Assembly: GCA_038745855.1 (NCBI GenBank)
Contig: JBCDLC010000005.1
Location: 1-64,000, forward strand
Reading direction: 5' to 3'
Length of the DNA: 64,000 nucleotides
Source of the DNA: UBA5336 sp038745855
GTDB taxonomy: Bacteria; Pseudomonadota; Alphaproteobacteria; Caulobacterales; Hyphomonadaceae
A program made the position numbers and the translations under genes. Below the pieces are notes generated by a model. It saw only the letters and a program-made list of their open reading frames with translations. It was not told the origin of the DNA and made no database searches. Positions 16,626-26,273 of the stretch are shown here, piece by piece. The number at the start of each line of letters is the position of its first letter. Positions within the stretch are counted from its first letter, which is position 1.

Positions 16626-17633
16626 ATGTCCACGACCGACCGTAACGCCGAAACACTGAACAGACGCCAGACTATGCTACGTTCGGCCTGTCGCGGTTCC
16701 GTTCGTGCGGCGCTTGATGCTGACGACGTGATCGAAATTCTCGCCAATGCGGATGGCTCAATCTGGATTGAACGCGCTGGCATTGGCCTTGCGCGCGATA
16801 CTGACACCATCACCGCAGAAGCCCGGGAACGGATTATCCGTCTGGTCGCCAGTTCCATCGGAGAGCCCTGTGATCGCCACGCGCCGATCGTCTCCGCCGA
16901 ACTTCCCGGCACGGGCGAGAGGTTTGAGGGTTTGCTACCTCCCGTCTCGGAGGCACCCTGTTTCGCGATCCGCAAAGCCGCGACGACGCCGTTCACGCTC
17001 GCCGATTGTGTCGAACAGGGCGCGCTCGCTCCAGCGATTGCCGACGCGCTGCGTCATCATTTGCAATGCCGGTCCAATATCCTGATTGCGGGCGGCACTT
17101 CGTCAGGCAAGACGACCTTTACCAATGCGCTCCTCGCAGACTCGCTTCTGGCGGAGGACCGTATTGTCATTCTGGAAGATACGCGCGAGCTGCGCTGTTC
17201 CGCGCGCAATGTTCTGGCCCTGCGGACCCATCGTGAAGCCGCGACCCTCACTGATCTTGTGCGCGCGACCATGCGCCTGCGCCCCGACCGGATTGTTGTC
17301 GGCGAGGTGCGCGGGCCGGAAGCGCTGGACCTTCTAAAAGCCTGGAACACGGGCCATCCGGGCGGGATCACGACGCTTCATGCCAATTCCGCCGAAGCGG
17401 CGCTCACCCGGCTCGAACAGCTAGCGGGCGAGGCGACCAATGCCAGCCCAGCCACACTGATTTCTGAGGCCATCCAGATCGTTGTCTTCATGTCTCGACG
17501 CGATGGCCGCCGCCAGATCGAGCAGGCGGTGCGTGTCATCGGCCTATCCGGTGACGGTTACGCCGTCGCACCCATTGCCGCCCCAAAACTCACTGACCAA
17601 ACCCAAGGAGATCGCCATGGTGCTCAATTCTAA
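16626..17633 (+). CDS. trbB: TrbB conjugal transfer ATPase (VirB11 type)
   Basis: 335 aa. Walker A GGTSSGKT at 156-163, Walker B region RPDRIVVGEVRG, and the conserved HPGGITTLHANSA segment are all present. TrbB is the hexameric cytoplasmic ATPase at the base of the mating-pair apparatus. It is the first gene of the trb operon and overlaps trbC by 17 nt. Confidence 0.96.
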   Translation: MSTTDRNAETLNRRQTMLRSACRGSVRAALDADDVIEILANADGSIWIERAGIGLARDTDTITAEARERIIRLVASSIGEPCDRHAPIVSAELPGTGERFEGLLPPVSEAPCFAIRKAATTPFTLADCVEQGALAPAIADALRHHLQCRSNILIAGGTSSGKTTFTNALLADSLLAEDRIVILEDTRELRCSARNVLALRTHREAATLTDLVRATMRLRPDRIVVGEVRGPEALDLLKAWNTGHPGGITTLHANSAEAALTRLEQLAGEATNASPATLISEAIQIVVFMSRRDGRRQIEQAVRVIGLSGDGYAVAPIAAPKLTDQTQGDRHGAQF

Positions 17634-17955
17634 CCGTCAGATCGTAGCCGTCATTCACTCGGTTGTGCTCTGTTTGATTGTCTATTTTTTGCTTGCGGGG
17701 CCGGCCCATGCCGCAGGTTCCGGGATGCCGTGGGAAGGGCCGCTTGATCAGATTCTCCAATCGATTGAAGGACCAGTCGCCCGGATTGCGGCCGTCATCG
17801 TCATCATCATGACGGGTCTGGCGCCGGCCTTTGGCGAAACATCGGGTGGGATGCGCAAGCTGATCCAGATCGTCTTCGGTCTGTCCATAGCATTCGCAGC
17901 AACCAGCTTCTTCCTCGCCTTCTTTTCCTTCGGCGGCGGTGCAGTCGTTCTCTGA
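17617..17955 (+). CDS. trbC: TrbC pilin (VirB2 type)
   Basis: 112 aa from ATG 17617, preceded by AAGGAG. A signal peptide ends near AHA (about residue 32), followed by two membrane helices separated by a short polar loop, the usual prepilin layout. Builds the conjugative pilus. In related systems TraF matures this protein; no traF is seen here. Confidence 0.93.
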   Translation: MVLNSNRQIVAVIHSVVLCLIVYFLLAGPAHAAGSGMPWEGPLDQILQSIEGPVARIAAVIVIIMTGLAPAFGETSGGMRKLIQIVFGLSIAFAATSFFLAFFSFGGGAVVL

Positions 17956-17967
17956 GGAAAATCCACG

Positions 17968-18219
17968 ATGAACGGCTACGAAATCCCGCTCCACCGCTCA
18001 CTGACCGAGCCGATCTTTATGGCCGGTGCGCCGCGCGCCGCCGCAATCCTGATTGGCACCATCGCCGCCGCGCTCGCATTGGGTCTGCGTCTCTGGATAC
18101 CCGGTCTTCTGGTCTGGATTGTCGGCCATACCGCCGCTGTCATGGCGGCCGAGGCCGACCCGGATTTCATGTCTGTCGCGATGCGGGCGCTCCGCCACAA
18201 GGGACATCTTTCATGCTGA
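17968..18219 (+). CDS. trbD: TrbD inner-membrane protein (VirB3 type)
   Basis: 83 aa with the family start (EIPLHRSLTEPIFMAGAPR), then two closely spaced membrane helices (about 20-55). Works with TrbE. Ends overlapping trbE by 7 nt. Confidence 0.94.
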   Translation: MNGYEIPLHRSLTEPIFMAGAPRAAAILIGTIAAALALGLRLWIPGLLVWIVGHTAAVMAAEADPDFMSVAMRALRHKGHLSC

Positions 18220-20663
18220 ATCTGAAAGAATATCAGGACACCCCGCGTCTGCTCGCCGACTATCTGCCCTGGGCCTGCCTTGTGGCCCCCGGCGTCGTGC
18301 TGAACAAGGACGGCTCGTTCCAGACGACATACCGCTATCGTGGCCCTGACCTCGAAAGCGCGACGGAAGCGGAACTGGTCGGCGCCATGGCGCGCATCAA
18401 TAATGTCTTGCGCCGGTTCGGCTCTGGCTGGGCGCTGTTCTTTGAAGCCGTTCGTGCCCCCGCCCATGATTATCCCCATTCCGATTTTCCCGACGCAGCG
18501 TCTTGGCTGGTCGAGCAGGAACGTCGCCTACGGTTTGAAGAGACGGGAGATCAGTTTGAGAGCCATTGCAATCTGACCTTGCTCTGGCTTCCGCCTGCAG
18601 ATGCCAAAGGACGGGCCGAAAAAGCTCTGATTCAACGCTCAGAAGATCGGGCGTCAGAGGATTGGCGGAAGCGTTTGGAGGCGTTCCAATCCGGGTGCAA
18701 TAGGGCCTTTGATCTTCTGTCTCACGCGCTGCACGACATTGCCCCGCTCAGTGACAGCGAGACGCTGACCTATCTGCATGATTGTATCTCGACCAAGCGG
18801 CATCCCATCGCCGTGCCGGACCTACCGGTCTTTCTGGACGCCGTACTGGCTGACGAGGATTTTGCGGGCGGGTTGGAGCCGATGCTGGGCGACCATCATC
18901 TGCGCACGCTGACTATACTCGGTTTCCCGGCAACGACACTGCCCGGCCTGCTGGATGATCTCAACCGGCAGGGCTTTGCCTATCGCTGGTCCACACGCTT
19001 TATCGCCATGGATAAGCATCAGGCCGAGAAAGTGTTGCAGAAGCAGCGCCGACACTGGTTTGCCAAGCGCAAATTAATGGGCGCGGTGCTGCGTGAGGTG
19101 ATGTTCAACGAGCAGGCTGTCCTAGTCGATAATGATGCCGACAACAAAGCCTCAGATGCCGATGAAGCCTTGCAGGAACTTGGCGCGGACCTTGTATCTT
19201 TCGGCTATGTGACGACGACAATCACTGTGTCCGATCCTAATTCGGCCACTGTCGATGCGCAGTTGGCCGCAGCCGAGCAGATCATCACAGGGCGCGGCTT
19301 CACAGCCATCCGTGAAAGCCTGAATGCGGTCGATGCCTGGCTCGGTTCTCTGCCCGGCCATGTTTACGCCAATGTCCGTCAACCCGTCTTGCATACGCTG
19401 AATCTGGCGCACATGACGCCCCTCTCGTCGGTCTGGGCCGGGGAGCTGACCAATCGCCATCTGAATGCGCCCGCCCTCATTCAGGGACATACGCATGGCA
19501 CCACGCCGTTCCGGGTCAATTTGCATGTCGGCGATGTGGGGCATTCCCTGATTGTTGGCCCGACAGGTGCAGGGAAATCCGTACTTCTCTTCCTGATCGC
19601 CTTGCAATGGCGGCGATATGAGGGTGCGCAAGTTTTTATTTTCGACAAGGGGCGGTCCGCCCGTGCAGCGACTCTGGCCATGGGCGGCGCTCATATCGAC
19701 TTGGGCGATGCTGATGCGCCTTCGCTTCAGCCACTCGCCGATATTGACACTGACAGCGGGGCGAGTTTCGCCGCCGATTGGCTGGGCGGTATAGCCGCCC
19801 GAGAAGGCGTGGAGATGACACCCGACAAGAAGCAGGCGCTCTGGTCGGCGATACAGTCTCTCTCATTTGCCGAATTGGCCGAGCGCACGCTGACCGGTCT
19901 GACTATGCTGTTGCAGGACGACGAGCTGAAATCGGCCTTCCATCCTTTCACGCTGGAAGGTCCGCATGGGCGCTTGCTGGATGCTGATTGCGACGAGCTG
20001 GCTTTGTCTGAAACCGTTTGTTTCGAGATGGAAGCGCTTATGGGCGCGCCTGCGGCTGTCGCCCCCGTCATCACGCATCTGTTCCATCGCCTTGAGGCCC
20101 GTTTTGACGGTCGCCCGACACTGATCATTCTCGACGAAGCCTGGCTGTTTCTGGACGACCCGCTGTTTTCCGCCCGCATCCGCGAATGGCTGAAAACGCT
20201 GCGCAAAAAGAATGTCGCCGTCGTGTTCGCCACACAATCCCTCGCCGACGTGGCGCAGTCCGACATTGCTCCGGCTATCATTGAAAGCTGCCCGACACGC
20301 ATCTTCCTGCCGAATGAGCGGGCCGTCGAGCCCCAGCAAACCGAGAGCTATGAGCGCTTTGGACTTAATGCCCGCCAAATCGAGATCATCGCGCGCGCAA
20401 CCCCGAAACGGGACTATTACTTTCAATCGCCTTTGGGCGCGCGTGTTTTTGAATTGGGGCTGGGTCCGGTGGCGCTTGCTTTGTGCGGCGCATCCTCACC
20501 AGACGATCAGAAACGCATGGACGTAATTGTCGCGTCAGGCGGCAACTTCGCCGACGCCTTTCTGCGCGACCAAAATCTTGGATGGGCGGCTGAGCTTCTT
20601 GCCAGCTGGCCTTACGGTTCCGCCGGGTCGGAATCCCCAGTCCACGCAATTGCCGCCGAATAG
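18213..20663 (+). CDS. trbE: TrbE ATPase (VirB4 type)
   Basis: 816 aa, full length. An N-terminal CagE/TrbE domain is followed by an ATPase domain with Walker A GPTGAGKS near residue 450 and Walker B LIILDEAWLFLDDP near 645. Energises pilus assembly at the inner membrane. Intact, unlike several other genes of the element. Confidence 0.96.
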   Translation: MLNLKEYQDTPRLLADYLPWACLVAPGVVLNKDGSFQTTYRYRGPDLESATEAELVGAMARINNVLRRFGSGWALFFEAVRAPAHDYPHSDFPDAASWLVEQERRLRFEETGDQFESHCNLTLLWLPPADAKGRAEKALIQRSEDRASEDWRKRLEAFQSGCNRAFDLLSHALHDIAPLSDSETLTYLHDCISTKRHPIAVPDLPVFLDAVLADEDFAGGLEPMLGDHHLRTLTILGFPATTLPGLLDDLNRQGFAYRWSTRFIAMDKHQAEKVLQKQRRHWFAKRKLMGAVLREVMFNEQAVLVDNDADNKASDADEALQELGADLVSFGYVTTTITVSDPNSATVDAQLAAAEQIITGRGFTAIRESLNAVDAWLGSLPGHVYANVRQPVLHTLNLAHMTPLSSVWAGELTNRHLNAPALIQGHTHGTTPFRVNLHVGDVGHSLIVGPTGAGKSVLLFLIALQWRRYEGAQVFIFDKGRSARAATLAMGGAHIDLGDADAPSLQPLADIDTDSGASFAADWLGGIAAREGVEMTPDKKQALWSAIQSLSFAELAERTLTGLTMLLQDDELKSAFHPFTLEGPHGRLLDADCDELALSETVCFEMEALMGAPAAVAPVITHLFHRLEARFDGRPTLIILDEAWLFLDDPLFSARIREWLKTLRKKNVAVVFATQSLADVAQSDIAPAIIESCPTRIFLPNERAVEPQQTESYERFGLNARQIEIIARATPKRDYYFQSPLGARVFELGLGPVALALCGASSPDDQKRMDVIVASGGNFADAFLRDQNLGWAAELLASWPYGSAGSESPVHAIAAE

Positions 20664-20673
20664 GAGTATCCCA

Positions 20674-21399
20674 ATGAACCGTATTTTTTTCTCCGCCATC
20701 ATGACCGCGTTCTCACTGGCCCCCTTCACCGCGCCGCCTGCCAGCGCGCAGCTTGTGACCTATGACCCGGCCAATCATATCCAGTCAATCATCCAAGCGG
20801 TACAGGCAGTTGAAAGCGTTACCTATCAGATCGAGCAGCTCGCCAACGAGATCGAGATGCTGGAGAATATGGCGCGCAATCTTGAAACGCTGCCTGTCCA
20901 TGTTGCCGAAGGACTGATCCGTGAACGCATCGCGCGCATCCGTGAATTGATGGCGCGCGCTGAAGGCATCGGTTACAGCGTCGAGGAAATCGAAGAGGAA
21001 TATGAAGAGGTCTACCCGGAGACCTATGGCGACACGCCCCCTGACAGCGCGGTCCTCGTCGAAGAGGCGCGCCAGCGTTGGCAGCAGTCCCGCACGGCAT
21101 ACCGGCAGACATTGATCGTCTCAGCAGGGGCGCTTGAGGACAATGAGACCGATGCGGCCGCCATCAGCGAACTCGTGGCCGCCAGCCAGTCCGCAGTCGG
21201 CAATCTGCAAGCCGCGCAGGCTGGCAATCAGATCGAAGCCATCCAGACCGAACAGCTCATGCAAATCGAGGCGATCATGGCGGCGCATTACCGGGCCGAA
21301 GCGCTGGAGCGTGCCCGCCAGCTCGCGGAAGAAGAACGCGCCCGCGCCCGATTGATCAATTTCCTGGGCGATGACAGCGCCTACACGCCGGGAGGCTAG
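20674..21399 (+). CDS. trbJ: TrbJ minor pilus component (VirB5 type)
   Basis: 241 aa from ATG 20674 behind TAGGAGT. A signal peptide (about 1-25, ASA-Q) precedes a long coiled-coil rich helical protein with several Glu/Gln-rich heptads. The periplasmic TrbJ is also linked to pilus adhesion. The entry-exclusion gene trbK that usually follows is absent: only 5 bp separate trbJ from trbL. Confidence 0.92.
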   Translation: MNRIFFSAIMTAFSLAPFTAPPASAQLVTYDPANHIQSIIQAVQAVESVTYQIEQLANEIEMLENMARNLETLPVHVAEGLIRERIARIRELMARAEGIGYSVEEIEEEYEEVYPETYGDTPPDSAVLVEEARQRWQQSRTAYRQTLIVSAGALEDNETDAAAISELVAASQSAVGNLQAAQAGNQIEAIQTEQLMQIEAIMAAHYRAEALERARQLAEEERARARLINFLGDDSAYTPGG

Positions 21400-21404
21400 G
21401 CGCC

Positions 21405-22730
21405 ATGGACGACCTTTCCGTCATTGACACCTTCTTAGCGACCTTCACCCTCTACATTGATTCAGGGTTCGGGCTCCTTTCCGGCGATGTCGCTTATCTG
21501 ACATCCTTCCTGATCGCCATCGACATCACGCTGGCGGGCCTGTTCTGGGCGATGTCTGACAATACCAATGTCGTCGCACAGCTTCTCAAGAAAGTCCTCT
21601 ATGTCGGCTTCTTCGCTTTCATCATCGGCAATTTTGCGCTGCTGAGCGGGATCGTCTTTGACAGCTTTGCAGGACTGGGCCTGCGCGCGGGTGGTTCGAC
21701 GATGACGGCGGACGACCTCATGCGTCCGGGCTTCATTGCGGCGACCGGATTTGAAGCCGGGAAGCCTTTGCTCGAAGAGATTGGGGACCTGACCGGACCC
21801 ATCGGCTTCTTCTCCAACTTCGTGACCATCTCGATCCTGTTCATTTCCTGGCTAGTCGTTCTGCTCGCCTTCTTCATTCTGGCCGTCCAGCTTTTCATCA
21901 CCATTCTTGAGTTCAAGCTGACCACATTGGCTGGGTTCATCCTTGTCCCCTTTGCCTTGTGGAAAGGCACAACTTTTCTGGCCGAACGGGTGCTCGGTAA
22001 TGTCGTGACTTCCGGCATCAAACTGATGGTGCTGGCCATTATTATCAGGATTGGCTCGACCGCGTTTGGCACAATGACCAGTGCCTTTGCGGCTGGCGAT
22101 GTCACCATGGAACAGGCGCTTTCGACCGTCCTGGCCGCCATTGCCATTTTCGGGCTCGGCATTTTTGGTCCCGGCATTGCGGCCGGTATGATCACGGGCG
22201 CGCCTCAACTGGGTGCGGGTGCGGCCGCAGGCGCCGTCGGCGGTCTTGCAGCGGGCGGCTACGTTGGCGCAGTCGGAGCCGCCGGTGGGGCGCGTGTCGC
22301 GGCAGGCGGTGCCGCATCAGCATTGAAAGCGGGAGCCTCCCTGACAGGTGCGGGCGCAACCAGCTTTGCGCTCGGCAAAATGGCGTCGGGTAAATCCGGC
22401 GCTGCGGGCGCGGCGGCAGGCATGGCCGGTATGGCGCGCGCTGGCGCCGATAGTGTGAAATCCGTCGCCGCCAAGCCGTTTCAGGCGATCAAGGCGTCCT
22501 ACGACAGGGGAAGTGCCTCAGCCTTCTCTGCGACGGGCGGGCGAACAGGGAACGGTTCAGCGAGCGTCACTGGAGCCACGACACCCGTGACCAATGACAA
22601 CTGGGGCAAGCGTTTCCAGCGCCAGCAAGCCGCCCGTGATGCAGGCGGGATTGCCGCGCATTCCCTGCGCGGCGGTGACGGCGGCTCGGGCGGAGCCGCG
22701 CCCGTCCTGAACACAAAAGATGACGAATAA
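21405..22730 (+). CDS. trbL: TrbL polytopic channel protein (VirB6 type)
   Basis: 441 aa. Five to six membrane helices lie in the first 270 residues; the rest is a Gly/Ala-rich, low-complexity cytoplasmic tail (about 270-440), typical for TrbL. Forms part of the inner-membrane DNA channel. Confidence 0.95.
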   Translation: MDDLSVIDTFLATFTLYIDSGFGLLSGDVAYLTSFLIAIDITLAGLFWAMSDNTNVVAQLLKKVLYVGFFAFIIGNFALLSGIVFDSFAGLGLRAGGSTMTADDLMRPGFIAATGFEAGKPLLEEIGDLTGPIGFFSNFVTISILFISWLVVLLAFFILAVQLFITILEFKLTTLAGFILVPFALWKGTTFLAERVLGNVVTSGIKLMVLAIIIRIGSTAFGTMTSAFAAGDVTMEQALSTVLAAIAIFGLGIFGPGIAAGMITGAPQLGAGAAAGAVGGLAAGGYVGAVGAAGGARVAAGGAASALKAGASLTGAGATSFALGKMASGKSGAAGAAAGMAGMARAGADSVKSVAAKPFQAIKASYDRGSASAFSATGGRTGNGSASVTGATTPVTNDNWGKRFQRQQAARDAGGIAAHSLRGGDGGSGGAAPVLNTKDDE

Positions 22731-22742
22731 GGGGACACGATC

Positions 22743-23438
22743 ATGTTCAAACGCGCTTCTGCTGCCTACGGGACAACACCTGAGCCCGAGACGCCCTATC
22801 AGAAGGCGGGACAGGTCTGGGATCAACGCCTTGGCGCGGCGCGCGTTCAGGCTGCCAACTGGCCCTTCATGGCGCTGGGCTGTCTCGCGCTCGCCATGGC
22901 GTCTTCAGTCGGTCTTGTCTGGCGCTCGCTGCAATCGACGGTCACGCCTTATGTGGTCGAAGTCGATGAGCTGGGAGCCGTGCAAGCCGTTGGACCCGCC
23001 ATCGCCCGCTACGAACCGACCGACGCGCAGATTGCTCACCATCTCGCCCGCTTTTTGGAGAATACGCGCGGCCTGTCGGTTGATCCGGTTGTCGTGCGTC
23101 AGAATTGGCTCGACGCCTACGACTTCACCACCGATCGCGGGGCGATGGCCCTCAATGACTATGCCCGTGACAATGATCCCTTTGAAAATGTCGGGCGACG
23201 CTCCCGTACTGTCGATGTCGTCAGTGTTCTTCGCGTCTCGGATGACACGTTCCAAGCCCGCTGGATCGAGAAGACCTATGAGAATGCGGCGCTCACCCGC
23301 ACGGAGCGTTTCACGGCTTTGATGACGTTGCTGGTCGATCCTCCAAGTGACGCCGCCAGTCTGCGGGCCAACGCTCTCGGCATTTTCATTCACGGCCTCA
23401 ACTGGGGTCAGGACCTCGACACAGGAGATACCCCATGA
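22743..23438 (+). CDS. trbF: TrbF assembly protein (VirB8 type)
   Basis: 231 aa: short cytoplasmic tail, one membrane helix (about 38-58), then a periplasmic NTF2-like VirB8 domain. Ends overlapping trbG by 4 nt. Confidence 0.95.
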   Translation: MFKRASAAYGTTPEPETPYQKAGQVWDQRLGAARVQAANWPFMALGCLALAMASSVGLVWRSLQSTVTPYVVEVDELGAVQAVGPAIARYEPTDAQIAHHLARFLENTRGLSVDPVVVRQNWLDAYDFTTDRGAMALNDYARDNDPFENVGRRSRTVDVVSVLRVSDDTFQARWIEKTYENAALTRTERFTALMTLLVDPPSDAASLRANALGIFIHGLNWGQDLDTGDTP

Positions 23439-24448
23439 CGCACACTTTCAAACACGCCACCAGCCTTGCCATTCTGTCCCTGGCTTTGACCGCCTGCGCG
23501 ACGTTTGAAGACGCGCCAGAACCGGATGGACTCTATTATGAGGCCACGCAGATTTCCGAAGACACGCCTTTGCCGGTCGAGATTGTGGAAGTCGCGCGGC
23601 CCTTACCTCTGCCGGGCCAGATGCGTCCCATTCCTGTCGCGGCTGAAACACCAGAAACGCCGTCGCTGTTGCCGTCCGAGGCGATTGATCGGGGATCCAG
23701 CGAAGCGCGCGTCGAGCCATCATTGGACGGTTACATGAACGCCGTGCAGGTTTATCCCTATACGGAAGGGGCACTTTACCGTCTCTATTGCGCGCCGGGT
23801 CAGGTGTCCGATATTGCGTTGCAGCCTGGCGAAGAGCTGATTTCGGTATCCGCCGGCGACACGGTGCGCTGGGTGGTCGGCGATACGACATCGGGCGGTG
23901 CAGACGGCCAGCGCGCGCATGTGTTGGTCAAACCCATTTCGTCCGGGCTTTCAACCAATCTGATGATTGCGACCGACAGGCGGACCTACCATCTGGAACT
24001 GGAGTCGACGGATCAATCCTACATGGCGGCCTTGTCCTGGCGCTATCCGCAGGATGAGCTGGCGAGTCTGCGCAGCCGCAACGTCCGGGCGCAAAGCCAG
24101 TCTGACCGCACCATTGCCAACGGGCTCAACCTTGACGACCTCAATTTCCACTACCGCATTGAGGGCGACCGTCCCGACTGGCGACCTGTCCGTGTCTTCG
24201 ATGACGGCACGCAGGTTTTCATTCAGATGCCGGATGATCTAGGGACAACCGATGCGCCGCCGCTGTTCGTGCTGGGGAGTGATGGTGATGCTCAGCTTGT
24301 GAACTACCGTCTTCGGGGCCGCTATTACATAGTCGATCGTCTATTTGCGCGCGCCGAGCTGCGCCATGGCGAAGACGATCAAACCGTCGTGCGGATCGTC
24401 AAACGCGAGCCGCGCCGGGCTTCCCTCTTTGGAGGCTGGGATGGCTGA
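23435..24448 (+). CDS. trbG: TrbG outer-membrane core lipoprotein (VirB9 type)
   Basis: 337 aa. The signal ends in a lipobox-like LTAC near residue 20. A proline-rich linker is followed by the VirB9/CagX domain (about 100-330), with the conserved YRIEGDRPDWRPVRVFDDG segment. It forms the outer-membrane core with TrbI. Overlaps trbI by 8 nt. Confidence 0.95.
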   Translation: MTHTFKHATSLAILSLALTACATFEDAPEPDGLYYEATQISEDTPLPVEIVEVARPLPLPGQMRPIPVAAETPETPSLLPSEAIDRGSSEARVEPSLDGYMNAVQVYPYTEGALYRLYCAPGQVSDIALQPGEELISVSAGDTVRWVVGDTTSGGADGQRAHVLVKPISSGLSTNLMIATDRRTYHLELESTDQSYMAALSWRYPQDELASLRSRNVRAQSQSDRTIANGLNLDDLNFHYRIEGDRPDWRPVRVFDDGTQVFIQMPDDLGTTDAPPLFVLGSDGDAQLVNYRLRGRYYIVDRLFARAELRHGEDDQTVVRIVKREPRRASLFGGWDG

Positions 24449-25706
24449 TCCGATTCCGTTCGAGGAACAGGCCGAGGCGCTGAAACTGCGCGCCAAGCCA
24501 CGCCTCGTGACGCAAATCAACCGGAAGGTCGTCATAGTTGGCGCAGGCATTGCCATCGTGCTTCTGTTCCTGGCGGCATCCGTCGCCCTCGACCCGCCCA
24601 AGGTCAGCGGCGATGACGCACCGCGCGAGCTTTACAACACAACCAACCGTCCGACAGCAGATGCCCTCGCGGCTCTGCCATCCGGCTATGACCAGTTGCA
24701 GACAGTGGAAGACGATAAGTCCCTGCCGCCACGTCTTGGCCCACCTAATGCGGGCGACCTTGGCGGAGCATTCATTCAGGCCGAGCGTGATCTCGGCATT
24801 GACCCCACCTATGCCCCGCCGCCCGCTTACGATTTTCGGCCGGACCCGGTGAGTGAAGCTGAACGGGCCGAGCGCATACGGCAAGCGCGCCTTGTTCAGG
24901 ATAGCCTGGAGTCGCCCGTCTTCTTCCAAATCAACAATCGCGGGTCTGAGAGTATCGCCGCACCGACAAGTGCGACCGATCCATTCGCCGCTTTGGCTGC
25001 GCAGGCCGCAAGCGGTGCGCCAGCATTGCCATCCGGTCCAGCCTCACAGGATCCCAATCTGCAATCCACCAAAATTGCCTTTGCCGGTGAAGCGCTGGAC
25101 GAAGCGATCTATAATCCTCACCAGCTCACCGATCCGGCCTCGCCCTATCAGGTGATGGCGGGAACTATTATCCCGGCCAGCCTGATCACGGGTCTCAATT
25201 CTGACTTGCCCGGCACGATCATCGCGCAGATCACGCAGCCTGTATATGATACGGTAACTGGGTCGCATGTGCTGATCCCGCAAGGGGCGCGCCTCATGGG
25301 GCGGTATGACAGCCGGGTTTCCTTCGGCCAGGAACGCGCTCTTGTCGTTTGGGATCGTATTCTCTTTCCTAACGGAGCCTCGCTCCAGATTGAAGCGCTA
25401 CCGGGCGCTGACCAGCAGGGCTTTTCGGGTCTGTCAGATCGCGTCGATAATCATTGGGGCCGCTTCTTAACCGCCGCCGGGCTTGCCACACTTCTTGGCG
25501 TAGGAACGGAACTCGCATTTGATGACGAGGATGATGGCCTCGCCCGCGCCGTGCGTGACGGCTTTCAGGACAGCACCAATCAGGCTGGTCAGCGCATTGT
25601 TGATCGCAATCTCAATATCCAGCCGACGCTCCGCGTCCGTCCTGGCGGGCCGCTGCGCGTGATCGTGACGCGCGACCTCATCTTACGACCCTATTCAGAG
25701 GAGTAG
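24441..25706 (+). CDS. trbI: TrbI core-complex protein (VirB10 type)
   Basis: 421 aa from the ATG at 24441, which has GGAGG 7 nt upstream; a longer frame from 24345 runs back into trbG. Cytoplasmic tail, one membrane helix (about 35-55), a proline-rich periplasmic linker, then the VirB10 beta-barrel domain (about 215-415; GTIIPASLITGLNSDLPG). Spans both membranes. Confidence 0.96.
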   Translation: MADPIPFEEQAEALKLRAKPRLVTQINRKVVIVGAGIAIVLLFLAASVALDPPKVSGDDAPRELYNTTNRPTADALAALPSGYDQLQTVEDDKSLPPRLGPPNAGDLGGAFIQAERDLGIDPTYAPPPAYDFRPDPVSEAERAERIRQARLVQDSLESPVFFQINNRGSESIAAPTSATDPFAALAAQAASGAPALPSGPASQDPNLQSTKIAFAGEALDEAIYNPHQLTDPASPYQVMAGTIIPASLITGLNSDLPGTIIAQITQPVYDTVTGSHVLIPQGARLMGRYDSRVSFGQERALVVWDRILFPNGASLQIEALPGADQQGFSGLSDRVDNHWGRFLTAAGLATLLGVGTELAFDDEDDGLARAVRDGFQDSTNQAGQRIVDRNLNIQPTLRVRPGGPLRVIVTRDLILRPYSEE

Positions 25707-25712
25707 CCCATC

Positions 25713-25955
25713 ATGTCACTCAAACTCGGCGAACTACCGGACCGCACGCCGGCCAAGCTGACCATACTGGTCGATCCCGATGTCTTCGCCGCCCTTGGTG
25801 ATTATGCCGACATCTACGAGCAGACCTATGGAAAGCGCGAGAAGATCGAACACCTCGCGCCTGTCATGATTGAGACATTCCTGAATAGTGACGCCGCATT
25901 CAAGCGCGCTCGCCGTGACCTTCACCAAAACCGCACAGAGGAGGCCATAACCTAA
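25713..25955 (+). CDS. DUF2274 protein after trbI
   Basis: 80 aa. DUF2274 genes follow trbI in this ICE family. The middle region (LTILVDPDVFAALGDYADIYEQTYG) looks like a ribbon-helix-helix-type fold, so it may be a small regulator. Stop overlaps the start of the next gene. Confidence 0.85.
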   Translation: MSLKLGELPDRTPAKLTILVDPDVFAALGDYADIYEQTYGKREKIEHLAPVMIETFLNSDAAFKRARRDLHQNRTEEAIT

Positions 25956-26257
25956 TGGCGACCATAGGCACATTCACGAAAACCGACGAGAGCTTTGTCG
26001 GCACCATTCGGACCCTGACGATCAACGTCAAAATACGGATTGTGCCGAACAAAGACAAGGCGAACGACAAGGCGCCGGATGTGCGCATCTACGCGGGCGG
26101 GGCCGAGCTGGGCGCCGGTTGGCGCGAAACTGCTAAAGACGACGGCAAGGAATATTTGTCGATCAAACTGGACGACCCCAGCTTTGTCGGACCAATCCGG
26201 GCCGCCTTTTTCGAGAACATCGAGGAAGGGACAGGCGTGATGGCGTGGAACCGATGA
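25955..26257 (+). CDS. DUF736 family protein (second copy)
   Basis: 100 aa, same family as 12695-13018 (IGTFTKTDESFVGTI, KIRIVPN, GAELGAGWRETAKDDGKEYLSIKLDDPSF) but clearly divergent, so an old paralogue and not a recent duplication. It closes the trb operon. Function unknown. Confidence 0.9.
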   Translation: MATIGTFTKTDESFVGTIRTLTINVKIRIVPNKDKANDKAPDVRIYAGGAELGAGWRETAKDDGKEYLSIKLDDPSFVGPIRAAFFENIEEGTGVMAWNR

Positions 26258-26273
26258 GGTGCCGTTCTCAAGC

